DNA of 64,000 nucleotides from an uncultured Acidobacteriota bacterium (GCA_902825875.1 CADECP010000027.1:8754-72753); one strand, 5' to 3'; counted from the stretch's first letter, positions 17,884-26,739 are shown. Notes: a model not told the origin generated them from the letters alone. A program made the numbers and translations.

Positions 17884-18888
17884 TTACTGCTTCACCGGCG
17901 GATGCCAGCCTTTGTACCGTAGCTTAAGCGTGGCGTCGGTGGTTGTCAGCAACAGCAAGCGTTTGTTGATGGCGTTGATGCCATCGGGAAAGTAGGTCAG
18001 TTGATAGCGTTCGTTGCGGAGTTCGTCACAGATTTCTTTGACCGATTGTTTAACGTCGTCTTCGATTTTGAAAATTTTGCCGCCTGTGCCGTCGGCCAAC
18101 AGCCGCAGCGCGTCTCCGGCTTTCGGAGCGTCTTTGCGCAAAGCGCCTCGTGTGCGGTCGCGTACTTGAATGGCGTAAACGGTGATGTTTTCGTTTTGCA
18201 GCTTGGCCAGAATTTCGTCGAACTTGATCTTGCTGTCGCGGTCTAAACCATCGCCGACAATGACAACCACCCGTTTTGAAAATCCGACTTCCGGGCGCAA
18301 CACGTCTTCCATCACCACGTTCAGCGCGTCGAACAAATGCGGCTGATCGGTTTTTCGTAGCAACTCTTTGGTGTTTTGCAGGTCTTTGGGAACGTCCGTA
18401 AAGTCCGTGATGATTTCCGGCTTCAGGTCGTAACCGATGACCATCACCTTGTCGCCTTCGTAAATTTCCGGCGCAAACGCGGCAGGAACGGAAGCCAATT
18501 TGGCCACATCGGCTTGCAGCGTCAGCGAATTGTCCATCAGCACGACAATGCGCGCCGGAGTCGGATCGGGCGAAAAGGCTTCGATCTTTTGCTGCACGCC
18601 GCCATCAAAGAGTTCCAGCGCGTTTCGCTGAACGATTTTGTCCTGCTCTTCCTGGTTGCCGCTGCCCGCCAACAGCGGTTTCGGTTTGTTCGGGTCTTCA
18701 GTTCGTTGAGCCAAAACATGCAACACAGTCGTTCGCCGACCGGAAACCGGATTGCGACCGGATTGCGCCTGCGTGTTGACGGTGAAAATCAGCAACCACA
18801 GAAGCGCCAGACAGAGAGGGACGGAGAGATGGAGAGACGGAGAGACTCCGACGAAAGAATTAGTCACTGGAGCTTCTGTGGTTTTCAT
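17884..18888 (-). CDS. VWFA-related secreted protein
   Basis: 334 residues from ATG 18888, which follows GAGG; GTG at 18891 is the alternative. It has a signal peptide ending near NTQAQSG. The VWA domain begins at RIVVLMDNSLTLQ and continues with VVVIVGDGLDRDSKIK, showing partial metal-site residues. It is a second member of the acidobacterial VWFA group in this window, unlinked to the first and not sharing its palindrome-derived leader. Confidence 0.8.
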   Translation of the reverse strand: MKTTEAPVTNSFVGVSPSLHLSVPLCLALLWLLIFTVNTQAQSGRNPVSGRRTTVLHVLAQRTEDPNKPKPLLAGSGNQEEQDKIVQRNALELFDGGVQQKIEAFSPDPTPARIVVLMDNSLTLQADVAKLASVPAAFAPEIYEGDKVMVIGYDLKPEIITDFTDVPKDLQNTKELLRKTDQPHLFDALNVVMEDVLRPEVGFSKRVVVIVGDGLDRDSKIKFDEILAKLQNENITVYAIQVRDRTRGALRKDAPKAGDALRLLADGTGGKIFKIEDDVKQSVKEICDELRNERYQLTYFPDGINAINKRLLLLTTTDATLKLRYKGWHPPVKQ

Positions 18889-18944
18889 CACGTTACCTCG
18901 TTGAAAGTTTAGTCACAGGCAGCGCACGCGCCGCGCATTCGCAT

Positions 18945-19244
18945 TCAGGCGCTGGTGGTTGCTGCCTTCGTTTCTTTCTTTTCGCTTTTGTCGGTTTTAT
19001 CAACTTTGTCAGTTTTGTCGGCTTTATCGCTTTTGTCAGCCTTCTCGGTTTTTTCCGACTTGCCTTTGTTGGCGTAATCGCTGACGTACCAGCCGGAGCC
19101 TTTCAGTTGAAAACTGGTTTGCGAAAAGATTTTTTCCAGCTTGCCTTTGCATTCAGGACATTTGCTCAGCGGCTTGTCGCTCATCTTCTGCATGATTTCC
19201 AGATGGTGACCGCATTTCTGACAAACGTACTCGTAAATTGGCAT
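18945..19244 (-). CDS. FmdB-type zinc ribbon protein
   Basis: 99 residues. MPIYEYVCQKCGHHLEIMQ with CPEC later gives the C2-C2 FmdB zinc ribbon, likely nucleic-acid binding or regulatory. After about residue 55 a low-complexity tail repeats K-A/T-D-K units (KSDKADKTDKVDKTDKSEKK) and is probably disordered. AGGAGG precedes the start. Confidence 0.85.
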   Translation of the reverse strand: MPIYEYVCQKCGHHLEIMQKMSDKPLSKCPECKGKLEKIFSQTSFQLKGSGWYVSDYANKGKSEKTEKADKSDKADKTDKVDKTDKSEKKETKAATTSA

Positions 19245-19392
19245 AACTTGTTTTTGCTACCTCCTTGAACGTGTGTTGATTGATTTCTTGAAGTAAGGCC
19301 GAAAATTTAACATAGCGGCGCGGCCTTGTGCGAGTCTGCGGCTTTGGTGGAAGATGGCCGTCCAAACCAACCTCGAATTCTGGAGAATTACC

Positions 19393-21204
19393 ATGACATC
19401 ACGATTGCTGGTCAGACTGTCTGTCGTCGCTTTTGCACTTTCAATGATCGTTTCAAGTTTTGCTCAAACGTTGACGTATCGCCCTACGGTTCGTGGCACG
19501 CGCGCCATCGTTGCCGGAGGCCATCCGCTGGTGGCCGAAGCCGGAATGCGAATGTTGCACAAAGGCGGTAATGCCATTGATGCCGGAGTCGCCGCGACGC
19601 TGGCCGGTTCGGTGATTGAATTTTCGCATTTCGCGTTTGGTGGCGAAATTCCAGTCATCATCAAAATGGCGGGCAAACCGCAGCCCGTGACGATCAACGG
19701 GCAAGGTCAGGCTCCGAAGCTGGCGACCATCGAGTTTTTTGAACAACAACGCAAAGACCCTTCCAAGCCCGCCGTGATTCCTTCAACTGGCCCAACGGCG
19801 GCAACTGTTCCCGGCGTGTTGGATGCAATGATTGTCGCTTTGCAAAATTACGGCACGATGAAACTGGCGGACGTGATGCAACCGGCGATTGATCTGGCTG
19901 ACGGATTCCCGATTGATGAACTGCGAGTGCAATACATTAAAAACACTCGTCCGGCTTACGAAAAGTGGAAAGACACGACCGACATCTTTTTGCCGAATGG
20001 CGAAATTCCCAAAGTCGGCGACATTTTCGTTCAGAAGAATCTGGCGCGAACGCTGCGCGAACTGGTCGAAGTCGAAAGGAAAAATGCCCGGCGAGGCCGC
20101 GTTGCTGCGCTCGAAGCCGCGCGAGATTACTTTTACCGTGGGCCACTCGGCAAACGATATTGCGATGCGATTGAAAAAGCCGGTGGCTTGATGCGCACGG
20201 GCGATCTGGCCGAGTTTCGAGCCGACATTGACCAACCGACCAAAGTCAGTTTTCACGGTTACGACGTGTACAAAGTCGGGTTCTGGTCACAGGGGCCGGC
20301 AATGCTGGAGGCGTTGAACCTGCTGGAAACTTACGACCTGAAGGCGATGGGGCACAATTCGCCGGATTACGTTCACACCATTACCGAAGCCATCAAGCTG
20401 GCTTTCGCCGACCGCGACCGGTATTACGCCGATCCGCGTTTTGAAAAAGTTCCCGGCGCGGAATTGCTGTCCAAAGAATATGCCGACGTGCGCCGCACGT
20501 TGATTGATCCGAAAAAGGCTTCGCTGGAACAGCGTCCGGGCGACCCGGTGAACAAAAAAGCCATCGCTCAATTGATCGGGTTCAATTTGCCACAAATTGA
20601 CATTCCCGAAGCCGAACGCGCTCACGACACGACCTGCGTCAATGTGATTGACGCGGCAGGCAACGTCTTTTCGGCAACGCCGAGTGGAGCCTGGCTTCCG
20701 GCGTTCGTTGCCGGAGACACAGGAATTCCGATTTCTTCGCGATTGCAGAGCGCGCTGCTCGAACGCGGCCACCCGAACGAATTGAAAGGCGGAAAACGTC
20801 CGCGCATTACGCTGTCGCCGACATTGGTGATGAAAGACGGGCAGCCGTTTGCGGCGCTTTCGACGCCGGGCGGTGACAATCAGGACCAAGCCCTGATGCA
20901 GGTGTTGTTCAACATCACCGAATTCGGCATGAACCCTCAACAGGCTGTCGAAGCCGCACGGTTCGAGACGCGGCATTTTGTCAGCTCGTTCAGCGATCAC
21001 ACGTTCAGCCCCGGCAGCATGACTGTAGAAAAACGCATGGGCGAAGCATTGGCGGCGGAAATGAAACGGCGCGGCCACAAAGTCGAAGTCAGCGACGATT
21101 TTGCTCCATCTGCCGCTCCGACCATTGTCATTTTCGATCCGAAAACCAAACTGATTCAGGCGGGCGCAGACGTTCGGCGCGGGCGGTATGCGATGGGTTG
21201 GTAA
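19393..21204 (+). CDS. ggt: Gamma-glutamyltranspeptidase
   Basis: 603 residues from ATG 19393, which follows GGAG and opens a signal peptide ending near SSFAQ. The N-terminal part has the conserved GGNAIDAGVAATL. The autoprocessing Thr lies in AHDTTCVNVIDAAGN at the large/small subunit junction. The substrate-loop line STPGGDNQDQALMQVLFN and the C-terminal GADVRRGRYAMGW complete the family features. It is an exported Ntn hydrolase that cleaves glutathione and related gamma-glutamyl compounds. Confidence 0.9.
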   Translation: MTSRLLVRLSVVAFALSMIVSSFAQTLTYRPTVRGTRAIVAGGHPLVAEAGMRMLHKGGNAIDAGVAATLAGSVIEFSHFAFGGEIPVIIKMAGKPQPVTINGQGQAPKLATIEFFEQQRKDPSKPAVIPSTGPTAATVPGVLDAMIVALQNYGTMKLADVMQPAIDLADGFPIDELRVQYIKNTRPAYEKWKDTTDIFLPNGEIPKVGDIFVQKNLARTLRELVEVERKNARRGRVAALEAARDYFYRGPLGKRYCDAIEKAGGLMRTGDLAEFRADIDQPTKVSFHGYDVYKVGFWSQGPAMLEALNLLETYDLKAMGHNSPDYVHTITEAIKLAFADRDRYYADPRFEKVPGAELLSKEYADVRRTLIDPKKASLEQRPGDPVNKKAIAQLIGFNLPQIDIPEAERAHDTTCVNVIDAAGNVFSATPSGAWLPAFVAGDTGIPISSRLQSALLERGHPNELKGGKRPRITLSPTLVMKDGQPFAALSTPGGDNQDQALMQVLFNITEFGMNPQQAVEAARFETRHFVSSFSDHTFSPGSMTVEKRMGEALAAEMKRRGHKVEVSDDFAPSAAPTIVIFDPKTKLIQAGADVRRGRYAMGW

Positions 21205-21224
21205 GCTTCTGGATCGTGTAAACC

Positions 21225-21262
21225 AAAAGCCCTGCCAAGCAGTGATGCTCGGCAGGGCTTTT
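21225..21262. terminator. Bidirectional terminator between ggt and the porin gene
   Basis: AAAAGCCCTGCC (21225-21236) and GGCAGGGCTTTT (21251-21262) form a 12-bp stem with A and T tails on either side, lying between convergent genes. Confidence 0.88.
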
Positions 21263-21285
21263 GATTGTTCAGGAGGCAGTGAGGA

Positions 21286-22824
21286 TCAGAAGCGTTTGGT
21301 CAGTTCCAGATAAGCAAACCGCAAATTTTTTCCTGCCGGATAAATTCCTTCAACGACATCGCCTCCACGCACGCCAGCCAGATAAAACGTCATCACAGTG
21401 GTTGGAGTAATCGTCACATCCGCGCTGACATCAACAAACGTTCCCAGCGTTTTGGCGTTGTTGACGGCACGTCCGACAAAGCCGAAGGTTTGTTTCTGAA
21501 ACGCTCCGCCGCCGACAAACCACAAATCGCGTTTGCTGTTCAGCCGTAAATAATGCGCGTCGGTTCGCAGCGCCACTCTGGCATGCGGTTTCAGTCGCAA
21601 CTGCACGAAGCTGTCTTCGTTGTTCATCATGTTGAAAAATGGAGTCCGCGCGTAAATGCGCGGCGTCGGCAAAGCCTGGAAAAACGTTCCGTGCGTTGTG
21701 TCGTTCGGATCGCCGTCGCCTGTGCTGCGGAAATAACCGGCACGAATCCAGGGTTTGATCTTGTCGGCGGTTTTGTTGCCGCCAAATTGGTACCCGGCTT
21801 CAGCGGCGATGGCGGCGGCGCGATGATCCAACTTGCCCCATTCGCCGAATTGCCCGGCTCCCCACAGCAGCGCGTCGGCTTTGCCGGAACCGGCTTTCGT
21901 CATGCCGATGTAATGCCCGCCGACGGTCGTCAGCCGAATCTTTTCGACATCAGCAGCGCGCACAGCGGTTGGCCGGTTATCGGTTTTCAGCACGCGACGA
22001 CCGTCGTGGTAATGCAAGGCAAAGAGCCGCATATCGCTTTCCGAAGTTTTCGTCTTGAACCCTTTGTTAAACGAACCGTAGTAAAAATCCACGTCCAGTT
22101 GATTCCATCCGCGCAGTTGGAACACTCCTTCAGTTGGCCGCGCGCCGACGAAGGTGAAGTTGCCGACTTTGGCGTTGCGGAAAAAATGCGCGCCGTCGAA
22201 GCTGCGTCCGACGTGCGTGAAGCCGAATGGGCCGATCAATCGTTGCGCGATGTGATCGCGTTTGATGGTCGCCAACGAAGCGTCGGCGGGCGTGATTTCG
22301 CTGCCATCGGCAAATTCAAATCGTCCGAGTTTCAAGCTGCTCATCTTGTCGCCGCCAATACCTTTGAAGCGGATAAAGCCTTGTTTGATGAAAATGCTGC
22401 CGTCTTGCCGACCGTTGGCAGCGTAATAAGCCGCGCCCAAACCGAGTTGACCTTGCGGTGCGGGAGCGATGGCGTTGTTCGGCAAACCAATCAGCAAAGG
22501 CGCAGCGGCTTCCACCTGCCATTCGAATTTTTCCAGTTGCTGGCTGAGCGAGACGCGCAACGTAGCCGCTCCAAAGTTGTAATTGTTTTCAGCAGTGTTC
22601 GATTCAAACCAATCCCAGCTTTCAAAGCGCAGCCGCAAACTGCCGGACAATGTAACTTTGCCGAGTTTAATCGGCGCGGGCGCTGTTGCCGGTTTGGCTG
22701 CGGGAGTTGGCGAAGGTGACGGCGTGGTTGAAGCCGTTTGAGTTGACTGCGCGTTGGCGCAAAGCGCGACAAAAAGAATCAGGATAACGAATAAAAATAC
22801 AGATTGAATTTTTTGCGGGTTCAT
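21286..22824 (-). CDS. Outer-membrane porin-like protein, alginate-export fold
   Basis: 512 residues from ATG 22824, preceded by GAGGAGG. It has a signal peptide ending LCANAQS, a Pro/Thr/Ala-rich linker (about 27-50), then alternating strands such as SGSLRLRFESWDWFE and KLGRFEF, ending with a C-terminal aromatic (ELTKRF). This pattern is the alginate-export/AlgE-like porin group. Lying next to nrfA it may admit nitrate or nitrite, which is inference. The longer open frame back to 23154 overlaps nrfA and is rejected. Confidence 0.75.
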   Translation of the reverse strand: MNPQKIQSVFLFVILILFVALCANAQSTQTASTTPSPSPTPAAKPATAPAPIKLGKVTLSGSLRLRFESWDWFESNTAENNYNFGAATLRVSLSQQLEKFEWQVEAAAPLLIGLPNNAIAPAPQGQLGLGAAYYAANGRQDGSIFIKQGFIRFKGIGGDKMSSLKLGRFEFADGSEITPADASLATIKRDHIAQRLIGPFGFTHVGRSFDGAHFFRNAKVGNFTFVGARPTEGVFQLRGWNQLDVDFYYGSFNKGFKTKTSESDMRLFALHYHDGRRVLKTDNRPTAVRAADVEKIRLTTVGGHYIGMTKAGSGKADALLWGAGQFGEWGKLDHRAAAIAAEAGYQFGGNKTADKIKPWIRAGYFRSTGDGDPNDTTHGTFFQALPTPRIYARTPFFNMMNNEDSFVQLRLKPHARVALRTDAHYLRLNSKRDLWFVGGGAFQKQTFGFVGRAVNNAKTLGTFVDVSADVTITPTTVMTFYLAGVRGGDVVEGIYPAGKNLRFAYLELTKRF

Positions 22825-22841
22825 AAACCCTCCTCGCAAGT

Positions 22842-22873
22842 AAAAAGGCGGCGCGTTTTGTGACCGCGCCGCC
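22842..22873 (-). terminator. Terminator after nrfA, 18 nt before the porin start
   Basis: On the minus strand GGCGGCGCG-gtcacaaaa-CGCGCCGCC is followed by TTTTTA. It begins 13 nt after the nrfA stop. The porin ribosome site follows at once, leaving no space for a separate promoter. Confidence 0.85.
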
Positions 22874-22885
22874 TGATTGAGTGAT

Positions 22886-24373
22886 CTACTTTTTAGCGAC
22901 CTTTTGCCCGGTGTCGCTTGGTTTGCCGGTTTTGGCAGAGGCGGCTTTTGTCGCCATCGCAGGCGTTGGAGTTGCAGCCGGCATTTGTCCGCGCAAAGCG
23001 TTTTGGCCTTGCCGCGAAAAGTTGATGGATTCGCCCAAAATGCGCGCGGCTTCCTGCGGCGCGTGGAATCCGGTGGAATTTTCGGCCTCGACAAAATCCA
23101 TGTAGAACTGCGCCTTGCGCTGGAAGTTTTGTGCCGTTGTGAAACCGGCGTCACTACGATTGGTCAGTTTGGCGGCTTTCAGGTCGGCGATCAGGTCCAT
23201 CAGCGAATCCATCGCAATGTTGCGGAGTTTGAAATGCCGATCCTGAATGGTTTCGACGCGCGCTTTCAATTCTTCTTCCGGCCATTTGTGGCAGGTCTGG
23301 CACGAACGATTTAGTTTCAGCAACGGACTGTTGACGTGGTGGTCGCTGATTTTCAGCGCGCCTTCGCGTTTGTAAGGCATGTGGCAATCGGCGCAGGAAA
23401 CGCCCGAACGCGCGTGAATGCCCTGGTTGTAAAGCTCGAATTCGGGATGTTGAGCTTTCAAGGCGGGCGCGCCCGTTTCGGCATGAGTCCAGTCTTTGAA
23501 ACCGACTTCTTCGTAATAGGCCATGATTTCGTCTACCTTCAGCCCCTTCGACCACGGATAGACCAGCCGTTTTTCCGGCCCTTTGAAGTAATACTCAACA
23601 TGACACTGGCCGCAAACAAACGAGCGCATTTCCTGCCGCGTTGCCATCGCGTTCACGTCGTAATTCGGCACGCCTTGCGACGCTTTGAATGCGCGATAGC
23701 CTTCGATGAAACCGGGGCGGGTTACTCGCAATTGCATCGTCGCTGGATCGTGACAATCAATGCAGGCCACGGGATGCGAGACTTTGGTGCGGGCTTCGGT
23801 ATATGGCATCTGGTTCATGATCTCGAAGCCTTTGACCAAATCGCCGCCGCCGAGTTTTTTGTACGGCACATAAACCGAACCGTGGCAGTGCATGCAGGTT
23901 CCGGGTTGTTTCACCACCTGCTGACGTTCGGTGTAAGTCTGATCGTCGAGCATAAAAGCGTGGCCGCGCTCTTCGCGGAAATCTTTGGCAAAGGCGTAAC
24001 CCGCCCACATAGTTTTCAGGCGTGGGTCTTCCTGGATTTTTGATTGCGCGACAAAAGAACGCGGATCGGCTTGAGTGGGCGTGCGTGGTTCGGCTTCGCT
24101 GCCGCCAAACCGTGTGTGAACCATGTCCACAGTGCGTTTGTAATCGTCGTATTGCAACGGAAAATTTTTGCCCCAGACAGCCGGGTCTTCGGTTTCGTCG
24201 GTGAGTTCGACAACGCGATAGAAAGGATTCTTGCCTTCCTGCCGATGCTCGAAGATGTTCATCAACAGCGCTACGCCGCCGATGGTTGCCAGCGTAGCAA
24301 TCAATGCCGTCAACAAAATGAATCGGCGTCTGCTCCATCTGGATTCGCCGTTTGTTTGAAAATTGTTGGTCAT
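22886..24373 (-). CDS. nrfA: Cytochrome c nitrite reductase, ammonia-forming
   Basis: 495 residues. Five haem motifs in order: CMHCH, CIDCH, CGQCH, CADCH, CQTCH. The first, active-site haem uses CxxCH rather than the CxxCK of E. coli, as in some epsilonproteobacteria. Active-site neighbourhoods are present: CGQCHVEYYF supplies the Tyr, NQGIHARSG the His. An N-terminal RRRFILLTALIATLATIGG segment acts as anchor or signal. It reduces nitrite to ammonium with six electrons in the periplasm, supplied by NrfH encoded just upstream. An intrinsic terminator follows. Confidence 0.93.
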   Translation of the reverse strand: MTNNFQTNGESRWSRRRFILLTALIATLATIGGVALLMNIFEHRQEGKNPFYRVVELTDETEDPAVWGKNFPLQYDDYKRTVDMVHTRFGGSEAEPRTPTQADPRSFVAQSKIQEDPRLKTMWAGYAFAKDFREERGHAFMLDDQTYTERQQVVKQPGTCMHCHGSVYVPYKKLGGGDLVKGFEIMNQMPYTEARTKVSHPVACIDCHDPATMQLRVTRPGFIEGYRAFKASQGVPNYDVNAMATRQEMRSFVCGQCHVEYYFKGPEKRLVYPWSKGLKVDEIMAYYEEVGFKDWTHAETGAPALKAQHPEFELYNQGIHARSGVSCADCHMPYKREGALKISDHHVNSPLLKLNRSCQTCHKWPEEELKARVETIQDRHFKLRNIAMDSLMDLIADLKAAKLTNRSDAGFTTAQNFQRKAQFYMDFVEAENSTGFHAPQEAARILGESINFSRQGQNALRGQMPAATPTPAMATKAASAKTGKPSDTGQKVAKK

Positions 24374-24396
24374 AAGTTTTCTTGATCGTGATGTTC

Positions 24397-24458
24397 GTAG
24401 TTCCGCCTTTAGGCGGCGGCGTTGGTGCGCCAATCTTGCCGCCTAAAGGCGGAACTAC
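24397..24458. repeat. Palindrome in the nrfH-nrfA spacer
   Basis: GTAGTTCCGCCTTTAGGCGG plus C at 24397-24417 is exactly repeated in reverse orientation at 24438-24458 around a 20-nt loop. Each arm also contains its own small hairpin (CCGCC-ttta-GGCGG). It would fold in the nrfHA transcript. Confidence 0.88.
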
Positions 24459-24467
24459 AAACGTGAT

Positions 24468-24923
24468 TTAGTGCATGTGTCCGACCGAACGATGGCAGCG
24501 TACGCAGGAAACGCCTTCGTCGCCTTTTGCCGAATGCGCCGAAATCCCCTGCGTCAGGTCGGAATGACATTTCATGCAAGATTGTTCGGTAATTTCCAGA
24601 TTGCGTTTGCCGATCTGAATCGGTTCGTGGAATCCGCCGGTGGTGAAATAAAACGAATGCCAAAACCCGTTGGAGGCTTTGGTGGCATATTTGCCAATGG
24701 TTCCCGGCGGTGTGTGGCAATCGTTGCAAGTGGCAACGGCGCGGTGCGAAGACTTCAACCAGCCGTCGTATTGTTCGTTCATCACATGGCAGTTGGCGCA
24801 CGAAGCCGGGTTGTTGGTCATGTACGAATAGCCTTTGGCATAAACAAACGTGTACACGCCAACGCCTACGGACACGCCAACCATCGCAGCCAAAATAATG
24901 CTTCGTAATTTTCGGAGTTTCAT
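24468..24923 (-). CDS. nrfH: Membrane tetrahaem cytochrome c quinol dehydrogenase NrfH
   Basis: 151 residues. One N-terminal membrane helix (LRSIILAAMVGVSVGVGVYTFVYA) is followed by four haem motifs: CANCH with the Met-type ligand two residues on (CANCHVM), CNDCH, CMKCH and CVRCH. This is the NapC/NrfH family. It oxidises menaquinol and passes electrons to NrfA, whose gene follows after a palindrome. Confidence 0.93.
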   Translation of the reverse strand: MKLRKLRSIILAAMVGVSVGVGVYTFVYAKGYSYMTNNPASCANCHVMNEQYDGWLKSSHRAVATCNDCHTPPGTIGKYATKASNGFWHSFYFTTGGFHEPIQIGKRNLEITEQSCMKCHSDLTQGISAHSAKGDEGVSCVRCHRSVGHMH

Positions 24924-25231
24924 TGTTGTACCAGTCAGCAGGTGGGGAATCTTCCTCACCAAATCGTTGTTGAAGCTTGTAAAATGCAACCGGCGTGCCT
25001 GCTTAGGATTGAGCGGAATGGCAGATATTTCAAGGTATGATTGAATCCGGCGGAGTGTCCGCCCGCAGACAAGGTGCGGAAATTTCCCCCTAAGCTTGAA
25101 ACCATCAATTCAATCACGTAGGGCTTACGCAAAAAACGGCAGTGTCAGTAGCCCGACCGTCAGGAAGGGCTTGGGTTTAGTGAAAAAAGCCCTTGCTTAT
25201 GCGCGGGCTACCGACACATGCATAAGTCCTA
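24924..25231. other. Spacer upstream of nrfH
   Basis: 308 nt without a gene. It must contain any promoter special to nrfHA. It holds one copy of the cluster palindrome (25142-25217) and TTCAA-n7-TTGAA near 25030, but no clear FNR box (TTGAT-n4-ATCAA). Confidence 0.5.
25142..25217. repeat. Cluster palindrome copy 1 (arms A and B)
   Basis: 76 nt, bounded by GTGTCAGTAGCCCG and CGGGCTACCGACAC. The left arm is type A (CGACCGTCAGGAAGGGCTTGG); the right arm is the complement of type B (GCGCATAAGCAAGGGC). It lies in the spacer between the chaperone gene and nrfH. Confidence 0.88.
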
Positions 25232-25876
25232 TCACGCCTCGGCGCAGGCAAACTCCGAATCTTCATCCAGCGAAAGCACAGGCAGGTTTTGTTTGGAACT
25301 TTGGTCGCGTTTCGGGCCGACGCGCGCCAACAACGCTTTGCCCGCCAGCGCCAGATATTCCACGCCGGAATGTTCCAGCGAACGCGCCAACGGTTCGGTC
25401 ATCGTTGAAAGATGATCGTTGATGAATTGCTGCGCGGCTTCGCGCGTGACGGCGGCGTGTTCGGTGTCGCCAATGGATTCGGCGTAGGCTTCTTTCAGTT
25501 TCAGATAAGCGACGAAACCGGTTTCGACTGAAATGTGATCCGGCGCTTCGACAATTTTTGATTGATAGGCAAAGGCGTCGTAATAACTCGTCAACTCCGA
25601 CAGCAAATAACCCGGCTGAGTCCAATCGCGGTAACTGATTTCGCGTCCCGGCGCGGGACCGCCGGGACCGAAAATCGAATGATACAAACCTTCGCCCGCT
25701 TCACGCTGCGCGACATTGGCGGCGGCTTTCAGATCGGCGTCGGCAACTTCCGCCGCCAACGCTTGCACCTGTTCGCGCCAGGCCGGCGAAGGGCATTCAA
25801 ACAGCAAACTCAGCAAACGCCATTCGGCGGCTTCGCGCAGCAGTTGATTTTGAACAGTGGCGTTGGCGGCGGTCAT
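25232..25876 (-). CDS. TorD/DmsD-like molybdoenzyme maturation chaperone (delta)
   Basis: 214 residues, all-helical. Lines such as REAAEWRLLSLLFECPSPAWREQ, YHSIFGPGGPAPGREISY and LLSELTSYYDAFAY match the TorD-fold chaperones of DdhD/SerD/NarJ type. These bind the Tat signal of the alpha subunit during cofactor insertion and are not part of the mature enzyme. ATG overlaps the gamma-subunit stop by 4 nt. It ends the molybdoenzyme part of the operon. Confidence 0.85.
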   Translation of the reverse strand: MTAANATVQNQLLREAAEWRLLSLLFECPSPAWREQVQALAAEVADADLKAAANVAQREAGEGLYHSIFGPGGPAPGREISYRDWTQPGYLLSELTSYYDAFAYQSKIVEAPDHISVETGFVAYLKLKEAYAESIGDTEHAAVTREAAQQFINDHLSTMTEPLARSLEHSGVEYLALAGKALLARVGPKRDQSSKQNLPVLSLDEDSEFACAEA

Positions 25877-26739
25877 TTGGTTTCCGCTCCTTTCATCAAA
25901 AGTGGAACCCAGCCGGTTCGCATTTTGCGCGCGCCGGTTTCTTGCTGCGCGCCTTCCCAGACGGCGAAAGCGACTTGGGTGCGCGCGCCGGGAGCGAGGC
26001 CGTTCGGCAATTTGCGAGTGATGACGACTGACCAACCGTTGTCGGATTTCACGCCTTTGGCTTTGGACCCAGCCGGTGGCGCAGGCGATAGCGAGCCGGG
26101 CCCGTCGGCGATCAAATCTTCAACCGGAGCTTCGCGCGGGCCTACGCGACGGTTGCCCAGAGCGCGCGCCGGAGCGTACCGCGTCGCCATTTCGGTTTGC
26201 GCGGCGGAGCCTTTCTCCAACGACTTAGCCTCGAACGGATAACCATCTATGCTTGCGTTCGGATAAATCTCTTTCAGCGAATCCGGGCGACCATCCACAG
26301 CAGCCTGCCAGTCCGCGCGCCAATAAGTAATTTCAACGGTTTTGCCTTGCCCGCCCATTTGCGGGTCAGGAACGTTGGCTTCCAGTTTGGCGGGAACCTG
26401 CACGGCGCAAGCATCCATAAACCGCGCAGGGCCGGGCAGGTCGTCTTTTGATTTGTCGTCCCATTCCAAACGGAATGCGACTTCGTTGCCGTTGGTGATG
26501 GCGCGCACGCGGACTTCGGCGGTCGAAGCTTTCATCAGGCGCGGTTCGACCAAATCCTGCAACAACAACTTGGCCGGATGTTCAGGGACTTCATCCCAAG
26601 CCGCGTCGTTTGGCGCGGTGGGTACGGCGTTCAACTGAATGGCGACCACTTCGGTCGTCGTGGCGACGGTGCTGCGACAACCTGAAACCGTCAAACTGAA
26701 CAAAGCCAGCGCAATAAACAGTCGAATGGTGTTGTTCAT
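25873..26739 (-). CDS. Gamma subunit, ethylbenzene-dehydrogenase-type haem b protein, lipoprotein
   Basis: 288 residues. The signal peptide ends in a lipobox (LTVSGC), so the protein is probably lipid-anchored. The rest is a beta-rich EB_dh domain: VVAIQLNAVPTAPNDAAWDEVP opens it, VAFRLEWDDKSKDD and FMDACAVQVP follow, and VAFAVWEGAQQETGARK closes it. In EbdC, DdhC, SerC and ClrC this fold binds haem b with Met and Lys ligands and passes electrons between the beta subunit and a soluble cytochrome. Its presence puts the alpha-beta pair in the type II DMSO reductase group with periplasmic orientation. Confidence 0.85.
   Translation of the reverse strand: MNNTIRLFIALALFSLTVSGCRSTVATTTEVVAIQLNAVPTAPNDAAWDEVPEHPAKLLLQDLVEPRLMKASTAEVRVRAITNGNEVAFRLEWDDKSKDDLPGPARFMDACAVQVPAKLEANVPDPQMGGQGKTVEITYWRADWQAAVDGRPDSLKEIYPNASIDGYPFEAKSLEKGSAAQTEMATRYAPARALGNRRVGPREAPVEDLIADGPGSLSPAPPAGSKAKGVKSDNGWSVVITRKLPNGLAPGARTQVAFAVWEGAQQETGARKMRTGWVPLLMKGAETK

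Noticed and set aside
22825-23154. N-terminal extension of the porin frame by 110 codons
   Set aside because: It overlaps the nrfA 3' end and the terminator; the signal peptide and GAGGAGG place the start at 22824.
25096-25112. FNR box upstream of nrfH (TTGAAACCATCAA)
   Set aside because: It is 13 nt; the consensus TTGAT-n4-ATCAA needs 14, so the half-sites have the wrong spacing.
24924-25141. TTCAA-n7-TTGAA as an operator for nrfH
   Set aside because: The half-sites are inverted relative to Fnr/Crp motifs and occur only once; no regulator can be tied to them.
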